Below, one piece after another: positions 1 to 11,819 of a DNA stretch of 64,000 bases. Source of the stretch: Pterois miles (Eukaryota > Chordata > Actinopteri > Perciformes > Scorpaenidae); contig CAMQGK010000299.1 of the NCBI GenBank assembly GCA_947000775.1, forward strand, positions 2,262,001 through 2,326,000. Reading direction: 5' to 3'. The notes beneath the pieces were generated by a model. The model was not told the origin of the DNA. It saw only the letters and a program-made list of their open reading frames with translations, and made no database searches. Position numbers and translations under genes: made by a program. Position 1 is the first letter of the stretch, and the number at the start of each line of letters is the position of its first letter.

Positions 1-847
1 TACATTACGATACTGTAAGTAAGGCGATACATTGTCATACATTATGATACTGTAAGTAAGGCGATACATTGTCATACATTATGATACTGTAAGTAAGGCG
101 ATATATTGTCATACATTATGATACTGTAAGTAAGGAGATACATTGTCATACATTACGATACTGTAAGTAAGGCGATACATTGTCATACATTACGATACTG
201 TAAGCGAGGCAATATATTGTCACTCATTGCGATACTGTAAGCGAGGCGATACATTGTCATACGTTATGATACTGTAAGTAAGGCGATACATTGTCATACG
301 TTATGATACTGTAAGTAAGGCAATACATTGTCATACGTTATGATACTGTAAGTAAGGCGATACATTGTCATACATTATGATACTGTAAGTAAGGCGATAT
401 ATTGTCATTCATTACGATACTGTAAGCGAGGCGATATATTGTCATTCATTATGATACTGTAAGTAAGGTGATATATTGTCATTCATTGTGATACTGTAAG
501 TAAGGCAATATATTGTGATACATTCCGATACTGTAAGCGAGGCGATATATTGTCATATATTATGATACTGTAAGTAAGGCGATATATTGTCATTCATTGC
601 GATACTGTAAGCGAGGCGATATATTGTCATACATTATGATACTGTAAGTAAGGCGATATATTGTCATTCATTGCGATACTGTAAGCGAGGCGATATATTG
701 TCATACATTATGATACTGTAAGTGAGGCGATACATTGTGATATATTCTGATACTGTAAACGAGGCGATATATTGTGATATATTCTGATACTGTAAGCGAG
801 GCGATATATTGTCATACATTGTGATACTGTAAGTAAGGCAATATATA
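1..847. repeat. 37-bp tandem repeat array
   Basis: About 23 head-to-tail copies of a 37-bp unit run from the window edge to about 847. The phrase GATACTGTAAG recurs at 9, 46, 83 and so on. Copies differ mainly at GTAAG/GCGAG and at TACATTAT/TTCATTGC, and two-unit higher-order alternation is visible around 540-700. The array continues beyond the left edge. Single degenerate units of the same phrase occur near 10020 and 13545, so the unit appears to come from a dispersed element. Confidence 0.95.
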
Positions 848-1988
848 GCATAAATCTAATTTCACTATAAACTAATTTAATATAAAGACCACAGCACCCT
901 ATGCCTAAAATCTGAGTAAAAAATTTAACTTTTTTATGCAATCAGACCAGTGGGATCGGATAATAATCTGACATGATATCACAATACTCAATATTTTCAA
1001 TATTCTCTTACACCCCTTACTTTCATTACCAGCCCTGTTACGTTGAGTCAAACACAAGAAAAGAGAAATGCTGTGGGTATACTCCTGTTGTGATCCGCAT
1101 AAAAAACAACAGATATAAAGGCATTAGACAAACTTTTTTTTTTTTTTTTTTAACTCGGTCACCACATTACCGTGGCCTGTGATAATCAATCACAACAACC
1201 AGACTTTTCTGACAACTGGAATGCAAGCAAAGTCAATGCAGACATTTTACGCATGCCAGGTACACACATCTCGTTTTCACCCAAACTTTACAGTTCAGAT
1301 GCATGTGTAGGTTATTAATGTTGTTAAGTACAGCGGGGGGTTGTGCTTTGCCGTAGGCTACATAATCAGAAACAATAACATTGCATTTTATAAATGATCT
1401 CTTTATTAAATAACTTAAGCAATATATCTTAGAAGGCTTGTTTGGCAGCGACGTAAACTGATATTTAAAAAGGGCATACACATAATTAATTTTATAAACA
1501 TCACAACCATCATAGTAGAAAGTAGAGAAATTCAAAAGTCACATTTAAAAAGTTTAATAAAAACTTAACATGACAAAAGTCTTGAATACATAAATACATA
1601 TAAAATTATGTCATTATTAAGTTAAACCTGTCTGAAAACAGAATAAGTAGCTGTAATAACTCACACTATACAATCCTGCCTGATAAGTTTGTAAGATAAA
1701 AGTTTACCTCATTCTTCCCTCCATGGTGCTCTGTACAGTTTAACAGATCAAAACTACACGGCCACAGAGTGCGTTTCACCCAAATCAGCAGCGTATATTA
1801 TTAGCCCTATGCAATATCAAGCACTTTTGCATAGGCCTACACTTAGCCTACCATTTAAGCATCTTCATTTATGTGCATATAAATAGAACAGCTCTGTCTA
1901 CTGGACACATTTTTTTGACCGACTGCTTTGACTGCTTTGCGCACAGTGTCCATTACATAGCCTATGCATCATATTTCGGTCCAGTGAA
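848..1988. other. Intergenic, upstream of beta-parvalbumin
   Basis: No gene is seen. About 848-1018 resembles the 3' end of the dispersed element found at 10015-10560, ending in a TTCTCTTACACCCCT-like phrase. There is a T run at 1134-1150. The rest is unique AT-rich sequence leading to the parvalbumin promoter. Confidence 0.6.
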
Positions 1989-1990
1989 GG

Positions 1991-2082
1991 TATATAAGCC
2001 TGTGAGGGCGACTGAGGGGGTTCACTGCAGTGAGCAGATTCATCCGAGCGAATCCACTCTTAGTCTTACGGATAACCCTAAG
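1991..2082 (+). promoter_or_regulatory. TATA box and 5' non-coding exon of beta-parvalbumin
   Basis: TATATAAG lies at about 1991-1998. A non-coding first exon probably starts near 2020 and ends at 2082, where CCTAAG meets the donor GTGAGT. The next exon opens at 2569 after CCCTCAG. A TATA promoter plus a non-coding exon 1 is the usual parvalbumin arrangement. The exact transcription start is inferred. Confidence 0.7.
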
Positions 2083-2578
2083 GTGAGTTTCACTGAGGAG
2101 CTGCAGACCTTTACTGCCTGACTCAAAGAGTGTTGCAGGGCTTCAACTTCATGCAATGGGATATAAATCGAGGAAAGGGCCTCACAGGGCCAGATTCTGA
2201 ACGTCAGATACTCAGAGTTTGGACTCACTAAGGAACCAAATGGGAAAAAAAACCTATTTGCTGCAAAGGATATTTGATCTTTTGCCTTGGAGGGCTTTGG
2301 TTTTGGGAGAGTTGGACTACTTTTTCTGATCATTTGTGCGTTGTCTTTTGGGGCTACCAGAGAGGAATACTCACAGAGAGGAGCTGTAAAATATATTGCA
2401 TGCTGTCATGATTACGTGTAGCTCTTTAACTTTGAACACTGTGACCTAAAGAGCAGGAAGTGAAGGAACATGCTTTATACTTTCAAAGTAAAACTGCTTA
2501 ACTCTGACTCTGATTAGCTGCAGCTGAACTGATGAACTGATGACTTGTCCTCTGCTCTCCTCCCTCAGCTAAAACAAA

Positions 2579-3630
2579 ATGGCATTAGCTGGATCCCTGA
2601 ATGCGGCTGACATCACTGCAGCCCTTGCAGCCTGTCAAAGTAAATCCCGCCATGAACACAACACAGCATGCAGTGTTACACCTTAGGAGATGATAACTAC
2701 ACATGCACAAAACCATGCACATCAGATCTGTGTAGCTGAAGGTCCTGCTGCTAATACAGAATCACATTATCACATTACAGCCAATTAGAGGGTGCCCCTT
2801 GCACCGTTTCTGTATTGAACACCACACAATTATCCTTTTCAACTGGATCAGTTGTGCAGCAAGCATGCAGAATGTCACTTTAATGCAATTTCTTAGCAGA
2901 AAGCATGTATTTTAATTTGCATCAGTATAGCCACTTTAAGTAAAACACCTCTGCAAATGAAGCTAAATTACTGAATGAGGTTGGCTGACCTTGTAAACGA
3001 GGATCGGTGCTGCTGTGAAACACACTTCAGTTTGTGTTTGATATCATCTGCAATGCCCAATATGATCTCTCACCTTGTCTCCTCGCAGATGCCGACACCT
3101 TCAACCACAAGGACTTCTTCGCCAAGGTCGGCCTGGCTGCCAAGAGCGCCGATGACATCAAGGCTGCCTTCAAAGTCATTGACCAGGACAAGAGTGGCTT
3201 CATTGAGGAGGATGAGCTGAAGTAGGCACCTTCAGTCTGGGCCAAATTAAGTGCATTGCTGCACTGCAAATTTTTTCTGAGAGATGACTTCAACAAAATT
3301 CTCAAAACCAGTCAATTCATGATCTGGCAGAACAACTATTCATTTCTGTCCTAAAGGCATATATTTACTGTGCTACTCTGTGATCTCCCTCTCCAGGCTG
3401 TTCCTGCAGAACTTCTCTGCCTCTGCCAGAGCTCTGACCGACGCTGAGACCAAGACCTTCCTCAAGGCCGGTGACACCGATGGCGACGGCATGATCGGAA
3501 TGGATGGTGAGAAAACCAGAGAAACTTTAGAACTGGTGACTTCTGATATATGCAAAGACCTCCAAAGATCTTGAAATAACACTTCTCTCTTCTCCCTGCA
3601 GAGTTTGCTAACATGGTCAAGGGTCAATGA
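2579..3630 (+). CDS. pvalb: Beta-parvalbumin (EF-hand Ca2+ buffer)
   Basis: The coding exons are 2579-2639, 3089-3221, 3397-3506 and 3602-3630, joined by GT/AG introns. The product is 110 aa, normal for the family. It begins MALAGSLNAADITAALAAC. The CD loop DQDKSGFIEEDE and the EF loop DTDGDGMIGMDE keep all the acidic ligand positions, while the N-terminal AB domain lacks a usable loop, as in all parvalbumins. Parvalbumins are cytosolic proteins that bind Ca2+/Mg2+ and speed relaxation of fast muscle; the fish beta form is also the main fish allergen family. The 3' UTR is rich in CT runs (3697-3915). The paralogue number (pvalb1-4 type) cannot be fixed from sequence alone. Confidence 0.95.
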
Positions 3631-3696
3631 AGAAACTGACCAACACCTTACTTCACTACTCTAAAGGAACAACTTGAGCCAAGACATACACCTCCT

Positions 3697-3915
3697 CTCT
3701 TCTTCTCCTCTTCCCTCTCACTCTCTCTCTTCAGCTCTACACACCAGTTTTATACACTTGACCTTTTTTTCCCCCTCCCAGACCATAAACAAACTGCCCC
3801 CCATCCCCTCTTTCTCTCTCTCTCTGGCCATGCTCACCCCTTTGCTGTCCACGATGAATGTACCTGACTGAAGTGTATAGCGTGGTTGACTTGTGTCTTT
3901 CTCTCTCTCTCTCTC
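3697..3915 (+). repeat. CT-rich 3' UTR tract
   Basis: Repeated runs of TCTCTCTC and CCCTCTC occupy the 3' UTR of the first parvalbumin gene. This is a low-complexity pyrimidine tract on the mRNA strand. Confidence 0.7.
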
Positions 3916-4006
3916 ACTTCTGTCCTCGTTTTACTATGTGAGTTTTGCTTACTGTGAGATCAGCGATGATGCACTTTTATGGGAAACGGACAGACGATGA
4001 GACAAC

Positions 4007-4012
4007 AATAAA
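4007..4012 (+). terminator. Poly(A) signal of beta-parvalbumin
   Basis: AATAAA lies about 380 nt after the stop codon at 3630 and is followed by a T-rich stretch. It is the first good polyadenylation signal downstream. Confidence 0.8.
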
Positions 4013-6660
4013 GGTTCTTTTTCAATAACACAAGTCTGACCTTGGTCTTCATACGGCTGTGAATCAGCGAATCAAAGTAACAAAAAAATTGTTTTTGACA
4101 GTAAAAGTAATGCTGACAGCTTCCTTCATTTTGTTACAACAGAGAGGATGATTTACATGATAAATCTGGCATCAGGAAACACATTTCACAAAGTAAATCT
4201 GACCATTTTGTTTAGATTGATCCACTAAATGACCACATTAGAGCAAGTGATCTAAAACTGTTTTTTTTTTTAAAGGAAATCCTATCCACAGAGACCAGAG
4301 CAACCATTGTGGCAACCAGTGACAGCTAAAATGCAGATCTAATATAACAAGAGCACATGGAGAAAAGTCAAAAAGTCAGCAAAGTGTCTCAGTAACATGC
4401 ATTATACAGCAATATTTACCTAAAGATTGATAACATTAGCTGCCATAAGCTACTGGTCATAGACTGTAGCCTATATATTTATGGGCGATGCATCACTACT
4501 TCCTCCCGCTGTACAAAAGCGAAGCCAAAATATGTTGGAAATGGGGGCTGCCATCTTGAGATCCAGAGTCTGAGCAATAGTGATCGGGGGACTGAAGCTA
4601 CGGTATCGAGGTCCCGCCCAAACACCCGTCCGTGCCAATCACGGCCACAGCTTGTTAGCATGAGCCACCTAGCTGCAACGTTAGCGCCACATAGCTGTTT
4701 GGCTAGAAAGATGCAACTAACCATAATATATATATATATATATATATATATAACTATATTTATGATCACGTTGATGCATGCTCTATTATACAGGTTATGA
4801 TTATGAAAAGTTAAAGTTACATCTCCTTCTGAGTCTCTGGCTGTGCAACTGTCGCTCAGGGGAGCTGTCAGTCATGAAATAACTAAATAAAACCAGACTT
4901 TTATATTCGATTTACCTTTTCGTTTGGCCCATGTCTCATCCAGTATGGAGGAGGCAGGCTTTATGTCCAATACTGCAGCCAGCCACTAGGGGGCCATCAA
5001 GGTGTTTTGGCTTCACTTTTGGGGAGCTGTCATGTCATCCATCTTTATATACAGTTTTATTGCCTATGAATTAAACTTAAAATATGAGTTATTTTGATAC
5101 ACAGTCTCACTTTAAAAGTTGCTTTTCACACTATCAATAGGAGCATTTGTTGGAGGTCTCATCCAGCTAAAGGCTACAAACTAGAAATCACAAGATTAAA
5201 CCTCTTCAGTCTAGACTCCCATGCACATAAACACACTCACACATACCCGACTCCTGCCCTACTTAATCCAGCTCTCATCTTGCACAGTGTATGCTGAACC
5301 TTTAATTCCCTGGCATGACATGTCCCAAGGAAAGATGGCTCTGCATTGATGGGAAGCAGCCACAGGATGGCGCCTCTGATCTGTCAATGAGTCACAAGAC
5401 TCAGCTTGATGGTTTTACATTGCAGACTTGGAGGCTTGGAAATACAGTAGTTCAGTAAGTTAAATAGCTCACTTTTTTTTAGTTTAACAGCTGATTTTGA
5501 AAGTACTGAAAATGCTGCCACTCACAAAGTGTTAAATCAGAGCTTCACTGTATGTGATACATGTAAGAATAATGAGGTTTATTCCCCTGGTTCTCGTTAC
5601 AAAAGAAGTATCCCTCCCCTCTCTGCTAATGTCATTAGTGCTGACTGGATTCACAGGAGACGCTGCTGTGTCAGATGGTTTGAAAGGCTCCCCTTTGCAG
5701 ACAGCAAACTCATCACTTTAGGGTGGCCTGTTGTCATGGCGACCAGGTGCAAACCTTAAAATGCCTCAGAGTCCGTCCGACCCCTCACCTTACAGTAGGA
5801 CAGGTATGTGTACATGTGTTCATTATTTCATTTATTTGTTTCACACATATAAGAAGACAATAAAATACAATTTAAACATGAAAAGAACGAAAAGGACACA
5901 AACAAAAATCACCAGTACATTTTAGATATTAGTGTTCAAATCATTTCACATATAAAATATACAGTGTAAAAGTTCAAACAATACAAAAAAAACACAAAGA
6001 AGTAGGAGTACTGGTGTGTTATAATTGAAAACCATCATAATAATACACTCAGCTTCACAGTCTTCCTCTGATGTTATAAATTGATAATAGGATACCAGCA
6101 CATTGTCTTTTTAACACAACTCTTCCCTCAGCTCATGTAAAAATTATACCAAAATTTTCTTTTAACCTACAGGTAAATAAAATACACAGAGAACAGCCAG
6201 AGAGATTTATAAACCTCATCTTTTACCAACAGAGCTCGTAATAATAACAGTGCGATACATCATGTCAGATGAGGATAACAATCCCCTGGTGGTGACTCAG
6301 GATGAGTTGTGACCTGCTGCTCTGCTCATCTGAATTTAGGAGATTATTCACAAAGAGAGTAAAGGGTCCTGATTAAATTTGAGATGTTGTAAGCTTCTAC
6401 GCATGCACCTGCAGAGAGAGAGGAGGAGGAGGAGAGGCAGGATGGAGAAAGGGAAAGGGAGGGCATGAGGGAAAAGTTGACTGGACAAAAAGCACAGTTT
6501 TATGACAGTAAGGGAGAGAGGGGAAGGAGTAGAGTGGATATAAACAGTGAAGGTTAATTGGGCAGGTGAGCAGGTGAGGAACACGAGAAGGAGGCTGTGG
6601 GAACATTTGATCCGTTTACAGGTTGGAAACTCAAGCATCCTTCGGCTCACGTCCACCTCG
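4013..6660. other. Intergenic region between the two parvalbumin genes
   Basis: No coding exon is recognised. About 4455-5056 looks like a short DNA transposon remnant. Its start, near TAGACTGTAGCCTATATATT, and its end, near ATATACAGTTTT, are roughly inverted. It contains an (AT)n run at about 4721-4752. The remainder is unique or low-complexity AT-rich sequence. Small open frames here have no splice context or family resemblance. Confidence 0.55.
4721..4752. repeat. (AT)n microsatellite
   Basis: This is an uninterrupted TA/AT run inside the transposon-like remnant at 4455-5056. Confidence 0.9.
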
Positions 6661-6770
6661 GCGTATATAAGAGAGAGCCAGCTGTCAGCAGCCACCACAG
6701 AGCCTTATCTACCTGGCTATCTATCTGCTGCTCTTTGGACCCGGAGGGAGAGGAACCTGAGCCAACAGCG
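6563..6770 (+). promoter_or_regulatory. Promoter and 5' exon of the oncomodulin-like parvalbumin
   Basis: Two CAGGTG E-boxes (6563-6568 and 6571-6576) stand about 90 bp upstream of TATATAA at 6664-6670. A non-coding exon 1 then ends at 6770 before GTGAGT. E-boxes of this type bind myogenic or other bHLH factors, but that role here is inferred. Further CAGGTG/CACCTG copies lie at the start of intron 1 (about 6800-6830). Confidence 0.6.
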
Positions 6771-8101
6771 GTGAGTCCCACAGCTGCACAGGGAAACACA
6801 GGTGTTGTCCAGGTGTGTTACACCTGGCTGCTCTGTTAAGCTTGGCGGGAAGCGGGGTGATCAGTGGAGCTTTATATTTTATTTTTCACTTTATTAGACA
6901 TGCTTAGCCTTAGTCTGAAATTCTTGTTAGCAGACTAACTGAACTGTGTTTTGCTACCAAAAGAAGCTGAGCATTAATTTTTCTTATGAGCATCGATTTT
7001 CTTATGAATAACATGATTTGTTTTCAGCTCACTACAAACGTAATCCTATAAGATGATAAAAACACCAACATAATATTTGGACTCCTCAGGTTTTATGGGA
7101 CTGTATGAAAATTATTAGAGGTTGAGTTTTTTGTGGACTTTAATAGCTGTAATCCACCGAAAACAATCCACAAATGTGCGCCATGATCCACAAATATTTA
7201 TCCACAAACATGTATTTTTTTTATTAAAGTCAAATCAACAAAAATACAATTTACAACTACGCATAACATACTCTGTAAACACATATTTGAATTTCACATA
7301 ACAATGTTGCAGGCTTACATGTAAAGTGCTATATACACATATGTACATGTGAATTTGTGGATGGCTTCCTTTCTATTTGTGGGTCACCTGACATTTGTGA
7401 CGTCCCCTCTTATTGTGTGTATCATTTTGTCCAAATCTTACTGCAGCAGGGGTGGCAGGATGTTTCAACTTTTTCTGATGATTTATTTATCTTTTTCATT
7501 TATTCTGGGGATAAAATATGTATTATTTTTAGGAAAAGGGACCGTTTTCTTTTGTTCATAAAATAAAATAGAAGATTCACTCTCCCTTCCCATCCCAATA
7601 ATTTGTGTACAGTCCCTAAGTGCCAATTATCCCAGCCCAGCCTGTCCAATTAAACAGTTCAAGGGTAGCAAATAGCCTCAGTAATTAATACATGTGGAGG
7701 CCAGGGGGAAATCCAACCTGGAGAAGCCTGATGAATCAGACACAGATCGTAACATAATTATTATGAATTTATGAAACAGAATACATGAAAACTCTCAGGC
7801 AGCATACAGTATAGCTTTTTTTGAATTTACCAAAATATATGTAAGTTTGTGGTTTCACTGATTCGCTACATTTTTTTTCTGACAGCTCAAGCGTATTTAT
7901 GTCACACCTGGAGTTTTGATGGGCCGTGATATTAACCTAGATACATCCGCAAACACAGAAAAAGTTAATCCAGCATGACACAGATATGAATTGAGAGCAA
8001 ATCACAAAGCCTGAAGTGGGTGAAGAAAATGTGTTTGAAAGAGAGAGAGAGAGCATGTGAATAATTTACAGAGCTTTTCTTTCTGGTCCTACAGGACCAA
8101 C

Positions 8102-8171
8102 ATGTCGCTCACCTCCATTCTTTCAGCTGAGGCCATTGAAAATGCTGTCAAGGACTGTCAAGGTAGCATTT

Positions 8172-8229
<58 letters not shown>

Positions 8230-9301
8230 GACTAAGCCCTGCCCTACCAAAATTTGAAACTTCTCATTATTCATTTAAATACCAGCAAGCAAATATGCAG
8301 AATATGTGACTCATCAATCCACCACTTCAACATTATGATAACATCTTCAAAGGACCAATAGCTTTATCTTTATCTGACTAATTATGATAAAATGCACAAT
8401 AATCCTGATCCATCCAATCGATCAATCAACCTACTCATAATCTGCGTTGCATTTAAATCTTCTATATGGCTGCACTGTTTTCAGCATTGTACAGTATCCT
8501 CTCCACTAAAGTTATATCCATCTTTAACTGAATTTGAAAGGGTTTTCAACCATCTTGTCAGGCATGTGTCCACAGGACTTAAAAGATAAAAACAGGGGTG
8601 GAAAATCCCTGGACAGCAGCCACACACTGTTTTAATCTCCACATCAGCTCCCAACCTGCATGCTGAACCTCGTGGGTGTGCTCTAAACCTCGTTATATAT
8701 CTATGGTTGTGTGTTACTGTGTGTGCCTCCAGCTCCGGACTCATTCTGCTACAAGAAGTTCTTCCAGCTGTGTGGCCTGTCGTCAAAGACGCCCCAGGAA
8801 GTCAAAGACGTCTTCCAGATCCTCGATGAGGACAACAGCGGCTTCATCGAGGAGTCTGAGCTCAAGTGTGTGAAACAGTGATAGTTACGATGCGTGATCT
8901 ATATGGTTTAATGCTTCTCTCTGAGCCACAATAAACCTTAACCTTTACTTGCATAACTGATGCTGTCACTGTAAATACAGTAATGCACTGGAAATGCCAA
9001 ACAAAGCTACTTCAAGAAACATTTTCATATAAAATGATTTGTAGTAAGATCTAGAAGTAAGTATACAATGTGTGTGTGTGACAGAAAGAGAGATTTAGTA
9101 CAATAAGTCACACAGTGGTGTTATTGGATGATGGCACCATTAAGCCGTCTCCTAATAATCCACTAACAGGCAAAGTGTTGTTGTTGCCTCTGTGTTATAT
9201 AATTCACCCTGAGGGGTCGACTCCAGCCGTGCAATTTAGGAAATGGTGCAGTTAGGTATTTTTAACACAGCTGACTCAAATATATAGAGAAAATAATACT
9301 C

Positions 9302-9356
<55 letters not shown>

Positions 9357-10792
9357 GTACTTCCTGCAGCGGTTTATCCCCGGGGCGCGGACCCTGACTG
9401 AGGCAGAAACGAAGAGCTTCATCTCAGCAGCCGATGATGACAGTGATGGCAGAATTGGAGCAGAGGGTCGGTATCTGATTTCTCAGACTGTATTTTGTAC
9501 AAATGTAGGCAGAAACAATCTCATTGGTTGGACTCAATTTCAGTCGATGGGGTCAAATAACCGCAATCTGCGTTTTTTAATATACTGGTATTTCAAAAAA
9601 TGCATTCTGGTCACCATCTCAATTTGAAGCAAGTAGTTTGTCTGGTTGGTATTTTGCGCTTCTAAAAAACTGTGGTGTTTTGGACCTGCTCACCTTCTGC
9701 CTTTGAAAACCCAGTTTGTAGCTGCAGCACTCAGGTTCAAATTTGGGGAAAAGCGTGTGATTTCTAGGGAAATGCAAGCACGTTTACTCAATTTTAAAAT
9801 GTTAATTCTGTTGCAATTCAAGGTTTTATACTCTGTTGTTCTGCCCACTGAGGTTTAAACCATTGAGATCACTTCTGCCACTCCAAAAAAAATGTGTCAT
9901 CAAGGACTGACTGTAAGAGTAACAGGCATAAGTTGACAAGTTATTTACATTAGCTTTGCACATCATGTTCAGTGTCAAGTACATGTGCATCTATGAGGGC
10001 AGGTGATGCTTTGCTATTTTGCAATATATTGCGATACTGTCAGCAAGGCAATATATTAGGGTTTTTTAAAATTTGATTTTAGGAAAACTATCATAGTATC
10101 CAGAAATACATAATTTTTAGAATAGGCAAAAACAACAAAGGTATATTACGTGCAAACAACTGTTTTTTGTCCCAAACTGCTGTCCCAGTACCCATAGAAC
10201 CCATTTTCATTTATATATCTTGAGGTCAGAGGTCAAGGGTCAAGGGTTTTTTTCTTGCCAAAATTTAGCGTAAATTTAAAGGATTATTTAGTCTTATTCC
10301 CAGCAAGCTAGTATGACATAGTTGGCACCAATGGATTCATTAGGTTTTCTAGTTTCATGAGCTTTAAAACTGAGCCCACTATAACCTCCAAAAGCTCTAA
10401 GAGTGGACAGCGGGAAGTCAGATTTTTAAGAGGTTAAAAATCAATACAGTGTTTTGGACAACTGATATAGTATCCTCCCCCACCCCTCGTGATCCCTAAT
10501 GGGATAAGCGGTTGAAGATGGATGGATGGATATAGTGTGAATCGATATTTTCTTACACCCCTACTATGCATAACAATGCTTAACTGGCATTTTTACTGTA
10601 GAGGTTTGGTTGAATCCATCTCTTGAGCTCAGACTTAAAGTCAGAAAATGTTCAGTGTTTATTTGCTGCATAAAGGATAAAGGATTTAGACAATCTCAAA
10701 CAATGTTGACCATCACATTCAGTGATTATTTTTGCAGATGATTTCAACATGCTTTCCTTCCTCTAGAATTCCAGACTATGGTCCTGTCCTGA
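8102..10792 (+). CDS. Oncomodulin/CPV3-like parvalbumin
   Basis: The coding exons are 8102-8162, 8733-8865, 9357-9466 and 10767-10792, with the same intron phases as the upstream parvalbumin. The product is 109 aa. It begins MSLTSILSAEAIENAVKDCQ and ends EFQTMVLS, which resembles the thymic CPV3/oncomodulin branch (fish pvalb8/9 type) more than muscle beta-parvalbumin. Both Ca2+ loops are intact: DEDNSGFIEESE and DDDSDGRIGAEE. Its place next to ccz1 matches mammalian OCM. Known roles of this branch are cytosolic Ca2+ buffering in sensory hair cells and immune tissue; the tissue here is unknown. Introns 2 and 3 carry long (CA)n and (GT)n tracts beside splice sites. The family is certain, the exact paralogue is not. 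Confidence 0.93.
8173..8227. repeat. (CA)n microsatellite next to a 5' splice site
   Basis: About 27 CA units start roughly 10 nt downstream of the donor at 8163, in the intron before exon 3 of the second parvalbumin. Confidence 0.97.
9304..9354. repeat. (GT)n microsatellite abutting a 3' splice site
   Basis: About 25 GT units run directly into TAG at 9354-9356, the acceptor of exon 4. They replace the usual polypyrimidine tract. Confidence 0.97.
10015..10560. mobile_element. Dispersed non-autonomous element in the last parvalbumin intron
   Basis: The stretch starts with a GCAATATATTGCGATACTGT phrase and ends with ATCGATATTTTCTTACACCCCT. Its core (about 10195-10450, including TATCTTGAGGTCAGAGGTCAAGG) recurs at 21140-21370 and 32505-32720. 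A shorter copy with the same ends is at about 13340-13585. No coding capacity is seen and the class is not determined. Confidence 0.65.
10473..10528 (-). mobile_element. Short SINE 3' fragment with target-site duplication
   Basis: The sequence ends GGGATAAGCGGTTGAAGATGGATGGATG, the tail of the SINE family at 16594, 40307 and 43507. It is flanked by GATATAGT on both sides (about 10464-10471 and 10529-10536). This fits a 5'-truncated retrotransposition event into the older element. Read in the SINE's own sense the fragment is on the plus strand; the strand call is low confidence. Confidence 0.55.
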
Positions 10793-10898
10793 GTTTAGCA
10801 GACAATAAGAGCTCAAGTCTTCAGGTCTTCAGTCTCCGTCCTCATCTCTGGAGTCTTCTGATCCCGGCTTCCATGACTAGTGATTTCTAACGTTTTCT

Positions 10899-11048
10899 AA
10901 TAAATTCTGTGTGCGCTAATTGTTTTTTGAATGACCTTTCATCCATTTAAAGACAGCAGACTTTTGATGTCATGTCTTTCCACCCTGTTGGTTCATGTTT
11001 TGTTTTCTGTGCGCACCCCCACCTCTGTCAATGAATGAGATGAATAAA
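10899..11048 (+). terminator. Poly(A) signals of the oncomodulin-like gene
   Basis: Two AATAAA hexamers, at 10899-10904 and 11043-11048, follow the stop codon at 10792. Either or both could be used. Confidence 0.7.
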
Positions 11049-11209
11049 CGTGGAAACACAGATCACCTCGTTGTGCTTATCTCTTCTTAGAATAATAAGA
11101 TGTGTAAACAAATCCTCATATTGTATATTGCATGCATATGTGCAGCAATAATGCATGAATGTACACAAATACTAGCTGATCCTTAAGAGCATAAACACAT
11201 GAATGAGAG

Positions 11210-11225
11210 AAATAGATAGATAGAT

Positions 11226-11288
<63 letters not shown>
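11210..11288. repeat. (GATA)n microsatellite
   Basis: Nearly perfect AGAT/GATA units occupy the space between the second parvalbumin and ccz1. Confidence 0.95.
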
Positions 11289-11289
<1 letters not shown>

Positions 11290-11819
11290 CTACTTTACTT
11301 TTTTCTCTCTATTTTTAAATTTTTTGTTCTCATTATTTTGACATTGTGTGGAGCTAAATGTGATCTTGATTTTTTTTTTCTCTCCCTCCCTGCTCCTCTA
11401 GGTGTGTACTGTCTGTTTTAAATATACACTTTAAAAAAAAAATGGAAATACTCTTTAATGTACTTGCTGTTCACTACTTCATGCTGTGAACATGTACAGT
11501 GTCAATGTCTCCAAATAAATAAATAGAAACCTTTTTTAAAAGGTAGTACAGGCAGTACCATAGTACAAATTGCAGCTTAACACAAATATTATTGTAGGAA
11601 CCCACATCATTGCACATTCAAAAGTACATTTAATAACCCAGAAGTTATTCAACTCGTGCCTCCTGTACCGACTAGGAACCTTTATTTGGCTTGAAATCGA
11701 ATCTACCCGAACAGTTGAACTTGTGACACCGCGCTGTCTAAAGCAGGAAGTTAAGAATGTAAAGTATGGAATGATGCGGCATCTCCTCTCATTGATCTCA
11801 TCTCCTCATTTTTTTATTT

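Noticed and set aside
1..847. Direct repeats that might be taken for a CRISPR array
   Set aside because: Units are contiguous and lack unique spacers, and the context is a vertebrate genome. It is a tandem repeat.
4479..4769. 96-codon minus-strand open frame
   Set aside because: It lies within the transposon-like remnant at 4455-5056 and ends in the (AT)n run.
11210..11288. Cluster of GATA words as an enhancer
   Set aside because: It is a plain tetranucleotide microsatellite, so the motif count has no evidential value.
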